Source of the DNA: Cryptomeria japonica
Lineage: Eukaryota > Streptophyta > Pinopsida > Cupressales > Cupressaceae
Assembly (NCBI RefSeq): GCF_030272615.1
Contig: NC_081405.1
Span: 572,511,252 to 572,575,251, forward strand
Direction: 5' to 3'
DNA length: 64,000 nt
Part shown: one piece after another, positions 1 to 11,265 of the stretch
Numbering within the stretch: position 1 is the stretch's first letter
Layout: every line of letters starts with the position of its first letter
Translations under genes and position numbers: made by a program
The notes under the pieces: model-generated
What the model was told of the DNA's origin: nothing
The model's input: the letters and a program-made list of their open reading frames with translations, nothing else
Databases searched by the model: none

Positions 1-589
1 TTATAACGTTACAGCTATAAAATGCGTTAATGCAATGTAATGATTTGTTTATTATTTTTAGCTAAAGATTGCAATGTTTGAACTTTGTAAAACTTTGAAA
101 GAAAAAAACCTGGTCAACAAAATAAAAACTGTGCAAAATGAAACCTTGCATATGTAAATGTGGCTTGTTCCTTTTAAATTTTTCTTATGAGATGTGAGAT
201 ATTCTTTTTATCCCTTTGTAGCAAGAAAAAGTAAAATTTGTCTTGATCTTTTTAGATTGCACCAAAGGAAATGAAGTTCTTTTTAGCCTTGCACAAAGAA
301 AATTTGTTTGTTGTGCTTTTTAAACCCTTCACAAAACGATAATGAGGTTCCTTTTATAGCACCAAATGACCAATGAAGTTCTTTTTAGGGAGCACCACAA
401 CCTTTACGAATGGCACCTATTTACCAGTTTTTCACCACCGTACTTATCCAAGGCGCCACTGAAGTGGTTTTCATCGTTTGGATGAATGATTTTTCTTTAT
501 TGTTTTCTTGATTATTATTTTTGTGTACTTTTCTTTTAGGACTTTTTTCGTGGTTCCCTTCTGAAGTTGCTAACTGCTATGCCCCAAAC

Positions 590-1560
590 CCGAAGACAAC
601 AGTGATGACATATGGACCAAGCTAATTGGATTCAAATTTTTCCTAGTGTTCTCTATTTGGTTGATTACGAGGATCCTCTCTGAGAACAATATCTCCTACC
701 TCAAATGTGCAAGGTTTGGCCCTATAATTGGAGCTTCTACTCATGCGCTGCTGATATGCTTTAAGGTGATTGTTGGTAGTTTCTCGCTTCTCATCAAGTA
801 GTTACAAGTCTTGAAGATGGGAGACTTGGTACTCTTCATCATTAATCAAATTGTGCAAGGAAACCCATAGGGATGGTAATTAAACTTCAATAGGCAAAAT
901 GGCCTCTGCTCCATATACAAGTGAGTATGGGGTTGTGTCTGTAGGGGTTCAAATTCTAGTTCGATATGCCCATAGTATAGGATTAAAATGAATGTGCCAA
1001 TCACGACCGGCATCATTAACTCTCTTCTACAAGATTCTCAATATGTACTTGTTTGAGGCTTATGCTTGAATATTTCCTTGTGGATAATATGGGGTGGAAA
1101 AATGGTGTTGGATATGAAACTTCTGACAGAGTTCGCGGACATCCTAATTTTTTAAAGGAAGCTCATTATCTGTGATGATTGACATAGGTACACCATGCCA
1201 ATAGCTGATGTAATTTAGGATGAATGAGGCAATTTGTTTGTCGGTGACTTGGGTGAGTGGAAAGGCTTCGATCCACTTTGTGAAATATTTTGTGGTGGTA
1301 ATGATGAAGTTGTGACCATTGGATGATACCCACAAGGTCATGTCTCCACTAACAAAAGGACCATGGTGTGGTGATGGGTTGTAGTTCTTGTGCTAGTGCA
1401 TGTATCAAATATCTATGTACTTGGCACTTCTTGCATTTTCTAACAAAGTAATAGGAGTCTTTTTCCATGGAGGGCCAATAGTATCCTACCTCATGATCTT
1501 TTTAGCCAATGAAGGTCCACTTGAGTGAGCCCCATAGATTCCTTCATGTGCTTCTTCTAA
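590..1560 (-). pseudogene. Ty3/gypsy integrase remnant
   Basis: On the minus strand, a zinc-binding-like N-terminal stretch (about 1560-1390) is followed by the catalytic core. The open piece at 1144-1341 contains 'YFTKWIEAFPL' and 'IITDNE', which correspond to the core motifs around the first two catalytic acidic residues. Further down, near 1100-900, pieces resembling 'STPYYPQGN' and 'DTTPYSLVYGAEA' are recognisable but split by stops. Internal stops make this a dead copy. It would have catalysed cDNA insertion for the element above. Confidence 0.75.
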
Positions 1561-1674
1561 AGTTGTAATCACCTCACCTTTGTCTAAACATCGAAGGAGA
1601 GTATCGTCAAGACCTCATCGATATAGGGTTTCAGCAATGATGGTGTATTGGGGGGATTGGCCTATGAAGGTTTT

Positions 1675-2560
1675 TCATTGATTGTTTGATTGGTGTGGTG
1701 GAAGGATTTGATCGTATAGGTAAGCGTAAAAATAACCATACCATGGGGAATCATGACTGATGAGTTGACATACCATCTTGGATTTAGAGATATCATAAGC
1801 AGAGATCCAAAGTTTTTCAACTAAGAACTCGTAGCATGTAGAGCTCTGTGGAAGATCAAGGAGAGAGGCTATTATAGCCATTGCATCTGCAACTCTATTC
1901 TTCTCTCGAGGAATCTGATTGAAGGTGATAGCTATGAATAATTCCTTGAAACTATCAACCATTTTCTTGTAAGGCATGATCTTATTGTCCTTATTTTTGT
2001 AATCATCATTAACTTGTCAGATGACTAGCTATGAATTGCCATATACTTGTACCTCCTTCAAGGTCCATTTTACGAACATTCTTAGTCCTGTGATCAAGGC
2101 CTCATATTCTACTATGTTGTTTGTGCATGGGAATGTGAGCCTGTATAATTTTGGAATGCTATCACCTTGAGGTGTGATGAAGAGAATGACATCTCCTGAA
2201 CCATATCTTGTATAGGACCCACCAAAATATAACTTTCATTGTTGTGCTGGCATGACTATGAATATTTCCTTATCTAAAAAAATTGAGATGAGTGGATGGT
2301 CTCCTATGAGTGGTGCTTCAGCCAACTGATCTGTAATGACTTGCCCTTTGATTGTTTTTCAACCCACATACTCTATGTCGAATTCACTAAGGAGCATAAC
2401 CCACTTGCCAAGCGACCTGTTAGTGTTTCTTTACTGAGTAGGTACCTGAGTGGATCTATCTTGGTGATGAGTTGTATCTTGTGTGTTAGCAGGTAGTGCC
2501 TTAGTTTAGTGGCTGCCAAAATTACTGCGAGACAAGCTCGTTCAATGGGTGTATAATGAG
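1675..2560 (-). pseudogene. Ty3/gypsy RNase H and connection region remnant
   Basis: The minus-strand open piece 1675-1977 carries 'IPREKNRVADAMA', the conserved end of the gypsy RNase H domain with its DA(L/M)A motif, followed by the spacer that leads to integrase. The upstream part of the domain (about 2000-2560) is only recognisable in fragments across frames. It lies between RT and integrase, as expected. Non-functional because of stops. Confidence 0.65.
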
Positions 2561-2789
2561 TTCATACCCTACTAGTGTCCTGGAGATGTAGTATATTGTA
2601 CATTATTTTCCTTCTTCAATATGGTGTTCTAGTAATACTCCTAAGGCAGTAGTTGTAGCTGATATATATAATTACAAGGGCTTGTTTAGAGATGGTGGTG
2701 TCAGTAATTGTGGTGTCATTAGGTAGTCCTTAAGCTTCTGGAATGATTGCTAGAAATTCTTTTCCCATTTGAAACAAACATTTTTTTTG

Positions 2790-3753
2790 TGGAGAAGATG
2801 TGTGAAGGGGTGACATTTATCATCCAATTGTGCAATGAAGTGACGAATTTACTATAGCCTCCTTTGTAATGTCCTCAACTGGCTGATGTTATTAGGAAGT
2901 GGCATCTCCATGATTTCTTTTACCTTTGTAGGATCAACCTCAATGCCTTTGTTGGAGACAATGTATCCTAGGAGCTTCCTGGAAGTCACTCCAAAGACAC
3001 ACTTCTTTGGTTGAGACGAACATTGTACTATTCCAGTCTAGTGAATACTTTGTCTAGCACGGAAAGGTGATCCTCTTTTGTTAATGATTTATCTAAAAAA
3101 TTGTCCACATAGTCTTCCATTAGTGTATGCATCATGTCGTGGAAAATGGTAGTCATTTCCCTTTGATAAGTGTCGCATGCATTTTTGAGACCGAATGGCA
3201 TCACATTCCAACAATATGTTCCCCATGGGCATGTGAAAATAGTTTTATGTTGATCTTCTGGACAAATCTTTATCTAGTTGTATCCTGAGAATCCATCCAT
3301 GAGAGAGAGCATAGCATGCCTTGTTGCTATGTCAATGATCATATCATTATTGGGTAATGGGAAGTCATCCTTAGGACATGCTTTGTTTAGATCTTTAAAA
3401 TTTGTACAGATACAGATGCCCTTAGTCATTTGTGCCACTAGTACGACGTTGAATATCCATTCCACATAATCAATTGGTCTTCTGAAACCCACATCTAACT
3501 GCTTCTTAAGTTCTGCTTTCACTAATAGTGTGATCTGAGGATGCATCTTTTTGAGCTTTTGTTTTACTGGTTTTGTTCCTTCTTCTACTGTCAAATGATG
3601 CATTACTAGCTCTAGATCTAGTCCTAGCATGTCTGCATAGGACCATGCAAAATTGATTTGTCGCTTTTGAAAGAACTCTACAAAATCAAGATCTTTGGCT
3701 GGAGTCAATGATTCTGCTAGATGTATTATGTGTGGATTTTTGGGTGTTCCCAA
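2790..3753 (-). pseudogene. Ty3/gypsy reverse transcriptase remnant
   Basis: The open piece 3274-3753 (minus) encodes the RT N-terminal half, with 'CTNFKDLNKACPKDDFPLP' and 'LSLMDGFSGYN', the fingers/palm motifs of gypsy RT. After a stop near 3273 the domain continues to about 2790 with 'VMPFGLKNAC' and a degraded active site reading YVDN where YxDD is expected. The altered catalytic motif and the stop show it is inactive. The antisense open frame at 3278-3469 is a shadow of this coding sequence. Confidence 0.85.
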
Positions 3754-3795
3754 ATTGACTTCCTGTGTCTCCTCTATAATAATGGATGATCTCTC

Positions 3796-4860
3796 CTAAT
3801 TAGTGTTGAAGGGGAGAATGTCAAACTTTTCATCTTCAGGTGCCTTGGAGAGGTTTTCACCCTTGGATGCGTCCTTTGTTTTTACGTTTTTGGGATCCAA
3901 AAGTGCCACAGTGATTTTTTCACTTGAGGGTCCTGTTTTGATTATAATATTTTTGTGACTGAAAGGTTTAGCATTCTCCCCAAAGTAAGTTGCGTTGTTA
4001 AGTTCAATACCATACCCATCTTTGTGATCCCCACTTGGTATGTTATCCCGTAATTCAAGAAAGTCTATGATCGCCTCATCATTTTGGAAGGTGTCAAGGC
4101 ATGGGGAATTTTGTTGGTCCCAATCAATGAGGTTGGGGTGGATTATTAGCATTACCTCATCAATAAGGTTGAGTCCATAGGATGTGTTGATTATGGTTAG
4201 GATGGATGTGTCAAGGTCATCGTTGGTACTATCCTCTTTGTAATCGGGCTCGGGAGGTGACCTATCTATTTTTTAAGCATCTTTAGTATCTGAATCCCAA
4301 AAGGTTTTGATCTATGCCCCTCCTTCAACTACTTTATCTTCAAAAGTATCAAGAGACTCCTCTTCAGATTCATGTGAATTCATCTCAAAATCACTTGGTA
4401 GAACTTTGTCACTGTATATTATAGGGATGTCTGTGGGTGTGAAAGGTTTGCCGACAGCTGCTTCAGGGGTTGTATCTAATGGGGTTGTTGATGTTTCTTG
4501 GGTGTCTGAAGTGGACAAGAAATGTATCCTTGGAGTGATGGGTTTTCGTGCAACATAACTCTTTTTTTTATTTGTTGTATGTGTGGACTTCAACTGAGAA
4601 GTGTTTTTCATGACTTGGATCTTTTGATCTTGTAGGTTCATCTGCAATGGACATTATCCTTCTTTTGGCAAGGATGAATTTAGAAGTTGTCTTCTTTTGT
4701 TTGCTTGTATTCCTGAGCTTAGAAGAGCCTCCTAAACTAGGGTTGAATCCAAGTCCCATTTTTTTTCCCATGGTTGTAACAAGGGTTGCAATGGCTCTTG
4801 TACACCTTGTTTGTGGGATCCCAATGAACTATGGTCATCATAGCCCATCTTTTGCATCAT
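3796..4860 (-). pseudogene. Spacer between protease and RT of the Tat-like element
   Basis: Minus-strand open pieces (3796-4152, 4312-4647, 4568-4771) sit between protease and RT and are rich in acidic, Ser/Thr and Lys residues with no recognisable fold. Tat-type gypsy elements carry a long, poorly conserved linker here (family knowledge). I infer the same; no function can be assigned. Plus-strand open frames over the same bases look like shadows. Confidence 0.4.
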
Positions 4861-5129
4861 GGTAAAACCTTTACCATACTTATCTATAGGGATGTTGATT
4901 TATTTTTTACCTTTATCAGAAGGGTTTTTGTAAATCCATCTTACCAAGTCTTCATCAATCATTTCATGTTCTTGCGATATTCCTAGGATTAATCCATCAA
5001 ATGTATCAGTATTGGCTGCAATAGGTGGCTTGAGTGACATTTGTGGTTTTCCATGAGTCCTAGGTGAGAGGGGTAATTGTCCAACATAGAAAAGTTGACT
5101 AATATTATAATCTTTTGGGCCTTTATCCT

Positions 5130-5744
5130 TTACTCATTTTCAAATTCTCTTGTTTGGGTGTAGGGATTGGTGTGCTGGTGAGAGAAGTTGTGTGGATGTA
5201 GGATGATGAGGTGATGGCTTCTTTTTTTGTTGGGTACTATGATATTTGGTTGATTCCTTATATTGTTGCAAAAGGCAAATGGGTTGGCTTCACCAAGAAT
5301 AGTAATCTCCACTCCTTTATGTGGAAACTTGATGCATTGATGGTAAGTGGATGGTACCACTTGCATGGCATGAATCCATGGTCTTCCTAAGAGGATATTA
5401 TATGGAAGAGGGAGGTATAGGACTTGACAAACTGCATTCTTCACCACAGGTCCTAGCCTTACTGGTAGAGTAACACATCCTTTAAAGGAGAATTCTACAT
5501 CATCATAGGCCTTGATGGTGATCCTCTTTCAGGCATCAACTATTGCTTCTGCATATCCCAATAATGTGATTAACTGCAATGTACAAAGTTTTAGGCTAGC
5601 TCCATTTTCAATCAAGACTTGCTTGATTATGTGTTTATGTATGAATCCCTCAATGTGGAGAGGGGCGTTATGAGGTTGTTGAAAGGAAGCGTCGTTATTC
5701 TTAGCAAAAGTGAGACATGGTGATGATTTGAGACTTCCAACCAT
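5130..5744 (-). pseudogene. Ty3/gypsy aspartic protease remnant
   Basis: Two minus-strand open pieces form a retroviral-type aspartic protease. 5529-5744 contains 'VLIENGASLKLCTL', where a D-(S/N/T)-G-A active site is expected; the first acidic residue reads E here. 5130-5447 holds the C-terminal 'YNILLGRPWIHAMQVVPSTY'. A frameshift or stop separates them. The protein would have processed the Gag-Pol polyprotein. The change in the active-site motif and the break argue against function. Confidence 0.7.
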
Positions 5745-6548
5745 GGCTTGAAATTAATCTGTATTGAGGTTGGATGGAACTGATGCTTCTTGGATAGCTT
5801 GATCCAAGATGGTTTTATGTGAGGGTGATAGGCACAAAATCTCTAGTATGGAAATGAGTGTTGGTGTCTTATCCAATTGGTCCACAAGGCTATATTGTTT
5901 GGGCATGTATGTCACTCTTAATGGTGCTCCTTGTACAATAATCTCGTTGCAGCAAGTAACAATGTTGCATGTGGGATCTTTAACTTTGATTATAATGGTT
6001 GCAACTTGTTCATTGGCATCATAAAGGTTATTGACAGTATAGGTATATGATGCGCGCGTATAGTTTTTCGTGTTATCTTGGTTCTTACCTTGATGTGAGG
6101 GACCTCCTTTCTCATATCATGGGAGTGGATTTTCGAACATGGTATTGTAATACCCTAAAAATGGTCATCTAAACCATGAGCCCCTAATCTCGACAACGTC
6201 ACCAAAGTCCTAACCAAAGGCCATTAAATCAATCTTGAGCACACAATTAATTCCAAAAATCATCAAATGTCACATGGCAAATCAATCACTCAATATTAAT
6301 TAAATATTTATTTAATTAATTAATCATTCCAAGTAAATCATTTTAAACAATTATCTTATTTATTTTAATTAAATATCCTAGCATGTTTAATTAAATAAAT
6401 CAAATTGCCATAAATCTTCAAAAAAGGAAACAAATCAAGAAAGAGGAATTAATTCAATTAAATAAATCAATTATGAGCACAAATCTTCAAAAATGGAAAT
6501 AAATCAAAAAAGGAATTAATTGACAAAAAAGAATTAAAATTTGAGAAA

Positions 6549-7902
6549 AGAAATCAATTGGAGATAATCTTGAAAAAAAAAATTAAAATTGATAAATAAT
6601 CTCAAAGAAAGCAATTAAAACAATTAAATATTGAAATTGAATGAAATAGATAATAAATCAGTTTTTTCCTGATTTTATCTTAATTTTAGTTCAATTTCCT
6701 TTAAATCAGTTTTTTCTTGATTTAATCTTAATTTTAGTTCAATTTCCTTTAAAACTAAGAAAAGCATCCAATCACATCAATTCACCTGGATTGTGCTTCC
6801 TCTTGGAAAATCTTGACCGCTCATCATCATTTGAACTCAACCGTTGGTTTCTTTCTGAATTTTCTATAAATTCAAGCTCATCTCTCATTCAAAGGGAGGT
6901 TGGAGAATGTATTGTTATTATGTTGATTTTCCTCTAGGTTCATTGAGAATATTGCATACATATTTAGATCATTTATCTCATTTATTGCTTAAATCTTGTT
7001 AGATTAATCTTACTTCCATCTAGCATTAATATCATGCTCATATAGATTAAAATCCTTCGTCTTGGTGTTGTCTAGTCACTAGATTGCTTATACAAATCTG
7101 AGAGCAATCTTATACTCGCATCTTTTAGAAGGCAATGGGTCGATTTGTTATGGTTTTCATATTCATGTTTATATCTGTCTAACCATGCATGTAATGACTT
7201 GATTGAAGTGTTGTGTATTGCATTACAGAAATCAATTGGAAACAATCTTGAAAAAACAAATTAAAAATTGATAAATAATCTCAAAGAAAGCAATTAAAAA
7301 AATTAAATATTAAAATTGAATGAAATAGATAATAAATCATTTTTTTCCTGATTTTATCTTAATTTTAGTTCAATTTCCTTTAAATCAGTTTTTTCTTGAT
7401 TTAATCTTAATTTTAGTTCAATTTTCTTTAAAACTGAGAAAAGCATCCAATCACATCAATTCACCTGGATTGTACTTCCTCTTGGAAAATCTTGACCGCT
7501 CATCATCATTTGATCTCAACCATTGGTTTCTTTCTGAATTTTTTATAAATTCAAGCTCATCTCTCATTCAAAGGGACGCTGGAGAATATATCGTTATTAT
7601 ACTGTTTTTGCTCTAGGCTCATTGCATATCAATTATTTCATATTGATTTAAATCATTTAGTTTAATATTGCAAAAATATTGTTAGATTAATATTGCATAC
7701 ATCTAGCATTCATCATGCTCTTATAGATAAAATCCTTTGTCTTGATGTTGTCTAGTCACTGGTATTTTTGATAATATGAGAGCAATCTTATACTCGCATC
7801 TTTTAGAAGGCAATGGGTCGATTTGCTATGGTTTTCATATTCATATTTACATCTATCTAACCATGCATGTAATGACTTGATTGAAGTGTTGTGTCTTGCA
7901 GA
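6549..7902. repeat. Two-copy tandem duplication, period about 678 bp
   Basis: The sequence from about 6549 (AGAAATCAATTGG) recurs from about 7227 with few changes. Both copies run through the same landmarks: an AT-rich AATTAAA block, two 'TTTTAGTTCAATTTCC' blocks, a 'CATCCAATCACATCAATTC' segment, and an end at 'GACTTGATTGAAGTGTTGTG'. Copy 2 has small deletions. The unit has no reading frame. It probably belongs to an LTR or untranslated leader, since a TGTAATACCC start typical of plant LTRs is seen at 6146 and gypsy gag-like pieces follow on the plus strand. Confidence 0.85.
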
Positions 7903-8298
7903 TACAGATTCTTAGTCCACTTTTCACACACACAGAATCCATTGACTTCATTCTCATTTCAATTTTTTGTATGGAAATAAGTGAATCAATACCTAAATTT
8001 GTGGATCCCTATTTCCATACATCATATTTTGGTTAACCTAATGCTTTTACACATTTTTTATTTGGTATTTTATTGATCTGATTTTCATAGTGGAATTCAC
8101 AAAATCTAATTGCTTTTCTATTTCACATGGGATTACATTATTTGTTAGCTACTATTATCAAAATCATGTGTTTGATAATAGCTTCTTCAGTTTCATGTTG
8201 CTTGCATTCTTTCATAGTCCTTTCACATATTGTATAATAAGGATTTCAACAATACTTCTTTCTTATAAATCATTTTTCAAGGATTTAATCCATGTTTC

Positions 8299-9350
8299 AT
8301 GTTGTTAACATTTTTAAGGAAATTAGTGGAATATGTAAATCTCATTAAATCCTTGGTGGGCAATACTCTCGATAATCCTAGAGATGATCTTGAAATGAAC
8401 AACACTTGTACCTCTCCTAGGTTATCTTTTGTTAATGAGGAAAGAATCAGTACTCCTATCAATGATCTCTTGATGGGGGAAGAAACATTGAAGAGTAACA
8501 TTGAACCATCCTCTTCTCATAAATATATTTAGAGCAAGGGGGGCAAGGTAATCATGTTGGTACATCAATCATTCTAGATTGTCTTTATTCTCATAGAGCT
8601 TATCTTAATTAGCAACATATTTTGAGGCAAGATGATGTTATGTGTTTTATTCATGACCTATCTCCTAATATAACATTGAGAAAAGATGAAGACTTAGATG
8701 ATAAGGATCCTTCTTCATGACCTAACAAAGTGGAAATAAATAATGATGATAGAAAGGAGAATATTACTACAAAATATATTCCTTACTCATCTATTTATCC
8801 CTTTGGCCTTCAACATGTCCTTACATAGAAAATTTCAAAAAAAACCATAATGAAAGTCCTTCAAAATTAAAAATATCTTATGAGGTTGGCTATGATGTTA
8901 TTTCAAAACAAGGCTATAGTGGACAAGGACTTTCTAAAATGGAACAAGGAATTAAGGTCCCTATAGATCCTCTGTCACAATGCACTAAAGAAGGTGTAAT
9001 ATTTCCCCCTCCTTCTTTATCAATTATTTTACAACAAGAAGAAAATTGTTTCCCTCCTTTACCTTGCCTATACACAAGACCTATCCATGTTGACAATCAA
9101 GAAAACTAGCCACAAATTTTAGAGACTCAAATACGATGAAAACATTACCTTTCCTTTTGTGAGATATATCAATAATTATAAGAACAAAGATGGTACTTTG
9201 CATTGCCTTTTTCATCATAGCTATTCTCATTCTATTGGTAATTGTAAATATTTTAAAAAAATTGTCCAAGATTTATGTGATAGAGTTCTTATCCATGTTA
9301 CACCAGACATCATACTTTCTCTTGATCCAAATTTGGAGGTAGTGCACTAG
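8299..9350 (+). pseudogene. Gypsy gag/protease-region fragments with G-patch-like motif
   Basis: Plus-strand open pieces: 8299-8532, about 8836-9108, and 9159-9350. The middle piece contains 'YDVISKQGYSGQGLSKMEQG', which resembles the glycine-rich G-patch-like stretch in some plant gypsy polyproteins. The last contains 'CLFHHSYSHSIGNCKYFKK', a degenerate CX2H...HX4C-like knuckle followed by 'IVQDLCDRVL', usual at the end of Tat-type Gag. Frames change between pieces, so this is a decayed element in the opposite orientation to the one at 1-6145. A host G-patch gene is unlikely given the neighbours and the breaks. Confidence 0.5.
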
Positions 9351-10094
9351 CACTCCCTTCGCCCTATTGTGTTGCTCCTCATTGTGACATTAGCACCATA
9401 CCTTAGTGGGGCCTCTTTTTTATTCATGGTGGTACAACTTCATATGCAATAATACGTGGATAGCAACATAATGGTCTTACCTTTTCTCCTTGCTTGCGGG
9501 GCAAGAATAATATTTCAATTCTCTCTTTTTCAAAAATTGCCTTTTCCTTTGTTGAGCTGCCTATTTCATAACTTGAGGTTCTTTCATGCATAAAGTGGTC
9601 CTACATGTGATTAGATACATGTTCCTTGATTGGACCTATTCCTTGTTTTGAAGTGGTACATTTTTTTATGAATAATCTCTCCTTAGTGAAGGTGTCCAAT
9701 CCTTCACTAAGAATCCACTTTTTCCAAACAATGGGAAGGTGTGCATTATCAGTCTCTTTCCCCTTTCAAATATGTCATCTTATTAAAGATATCCTCTGAT
9801 TTTGGGAGGTAGATATCTTTGGGTAAATATCTCTTCCTCTATGCATCCCTCAAAAGGATCCCTTTACACAAGTTACAAGATATCTATTTTATAACTATCT
9901 TTTTCTTGCTCATAAGAGTTATGCATCTTTAACTTGGAATTGTGTGCATTGTTGTTTAAAGGATATCCCATTGGTGATGAAGGTGTGTTTCCTTGTTTTG
10001 ATCTTTCTACCTTAATACATAAACACAAGGCTATGTTAACATCTCAAGAGGAGAAATATATCATGGCCTCCTTGTTGCTTATGTTTGACTAAAT

Positions 10095-10510
10095 TTGAGG
10101 ATTGGCTTGCATATAATGATTTACTTGGTTGTCCCTTTCAAATTCAAGTTGTATATTTTTTGCGTACAATCCTTTGCTCGGTTATTCTTTTCAATTCAAA
10201 TTATGGATTTCCTTGCATATAATACTTTGCTTGGTTATCCTTTTTCTAATTCAAATTGTGGATTTCCTCACATGCAATGCTTTGTTTCGTTATCATTTTA
10301 TAATTCAAGTTGTGGATTTCCTTATATACAATGATTTTCTTGGTTATCCTTTTCCAATTTAAATTGTGAAATTTCTTGTATACAATGCTTTGTTGGGTTA
10401 TCCTTTTCCAATTCAACTTGCAGGTTTCCTTGCATACAATGCTTCATCTAGTTGTCTTTTTCAAATTAAGTGGATTTCCCTATAGGCAATGGGCTTTTCT
10501 TGGATATCCT
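10095..10510. repeat. Degenerate tandem repeat, about 60-bp unit, about 7 copies
   Basis: A unit of the form TTCCTTGCATACAATGCTTT, then TTGGTTATCCTTTTCCAATT, then CAAATTGTGGA recurs about every 60 bases with substitutions and small indels. Because the unit is near a multiple of three, translated frames also look repetitive. That is a consequence of the DNA repeat, not evidence of a protein. Confidence 0.85.
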
Positions 10511-10539
10511 TTTTCAATTTGCAACATTTTTAGATGATT

Positions 10540-10870
10540 TGACTAGCATAACACAACTTGCTAGACCTTTCAACTCCTTTTTCTTAGTTTTCAAGATGAA
10601 TGGAACTAGCATAATATAGCTTGCTACTTCAATTCTTCCTTCCCACATGGATCACACAACATAACACAACTTGTTTTCCCATGAGAATATATGCTTCCAT
10701 GGATCACCTAGCATAACACGACTGTCTAGCCCTTGGAATCCATGCTCCCTCTTTCTTTCTCCCATGGATCACCTCTAGCATAATACAACTTGCTAGCCCA
10801 TGGAATCCATTATTTTTCTTTCTCTTCCCCGTGAACTCATAAAAAAATACAACTTGTGAGTTTTTGGATC
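10540..10870. repeat. Irregular repeats of a TAGCATAACACAACTTGCTAG motif family
   Basis: Short segments such as CTAGCATAACACAACTTG and CCATGGATCACCTAGCAT recur irregularly five or six times over about 330 bp, directly after the 60-bp repeat. No reading frame of note. This looks like minisatellite-like DNA inside a retroelement. Confidence 0.5.
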
Positions 10871-11265
10871 ATGGTTCATCACTTGATGCATGCTCTTGCT
10901 CTTTTCAAGTGACCACTTGTGCTCTTGTAATAGTATTCTAAGAATTATATTAGCGGTTGAGACATTTTGACTATCGAGGTCTCTTCAACTAGTTGACTTG
11001 GAGCCTTTGTTTTTAGTACTAACCTCTTTTGTGTGCTTTTTTTCTTTGTTTGTCTTTTTATCTTTTCTTTGTCTTTTTGTCTTGTGTGTCCTTGTTTATG
11101 ATTGTATGAGTTAAGATCCTAATCTTGGGGGCTTGTTCACTCGAATTTAGTGGTGTCTTATCTCAATGTGATTTTGATCCCAATTGCTCATATCCCTATA
11201 TGTCTTTCTACTTCTTTACCATGAGTATGTGCACAAGCCCATAATCCCATTAAATAGGGGCTAGA

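Larger units (their letters stand above)
1..6145 (-). mobile_element. Degenerate Ty3/gypsy retrotransposon, Tat-like, minus strand
   Basis: Reading leftward on the minus strand, polyprotein pieces appear in Ty3/gypsy order: protease (about 5.7-5.1 kb), reverse transcriptase (3.75-2.8 kb), RNase H (2.5-1.7 kb), integrase (1.56-0.59 kb). Stops and frameshifts break every domain, so it cannot be expressed as one protein. The protease tail motif YNILLGRPWIH and the RT motif DFPLP after a 'LNKACPKD' stretch are typical of the Tat-related gypsy group (family knowledge). No chromodomain is visible after the integrase, which fits that group. The 3' end and its LTR lie left of position 1, and I could not fix a 5' LTR, so the right boundary is approximate. 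Confidence 0.8.

Noticed and set aside
8836-9108. Host G-patch RNA-binding protein
   Set aside because: The motif is weak, frames change on either side, and the next piece is a gypsy Gag-like knuckle. A retroelement origin explains it better.
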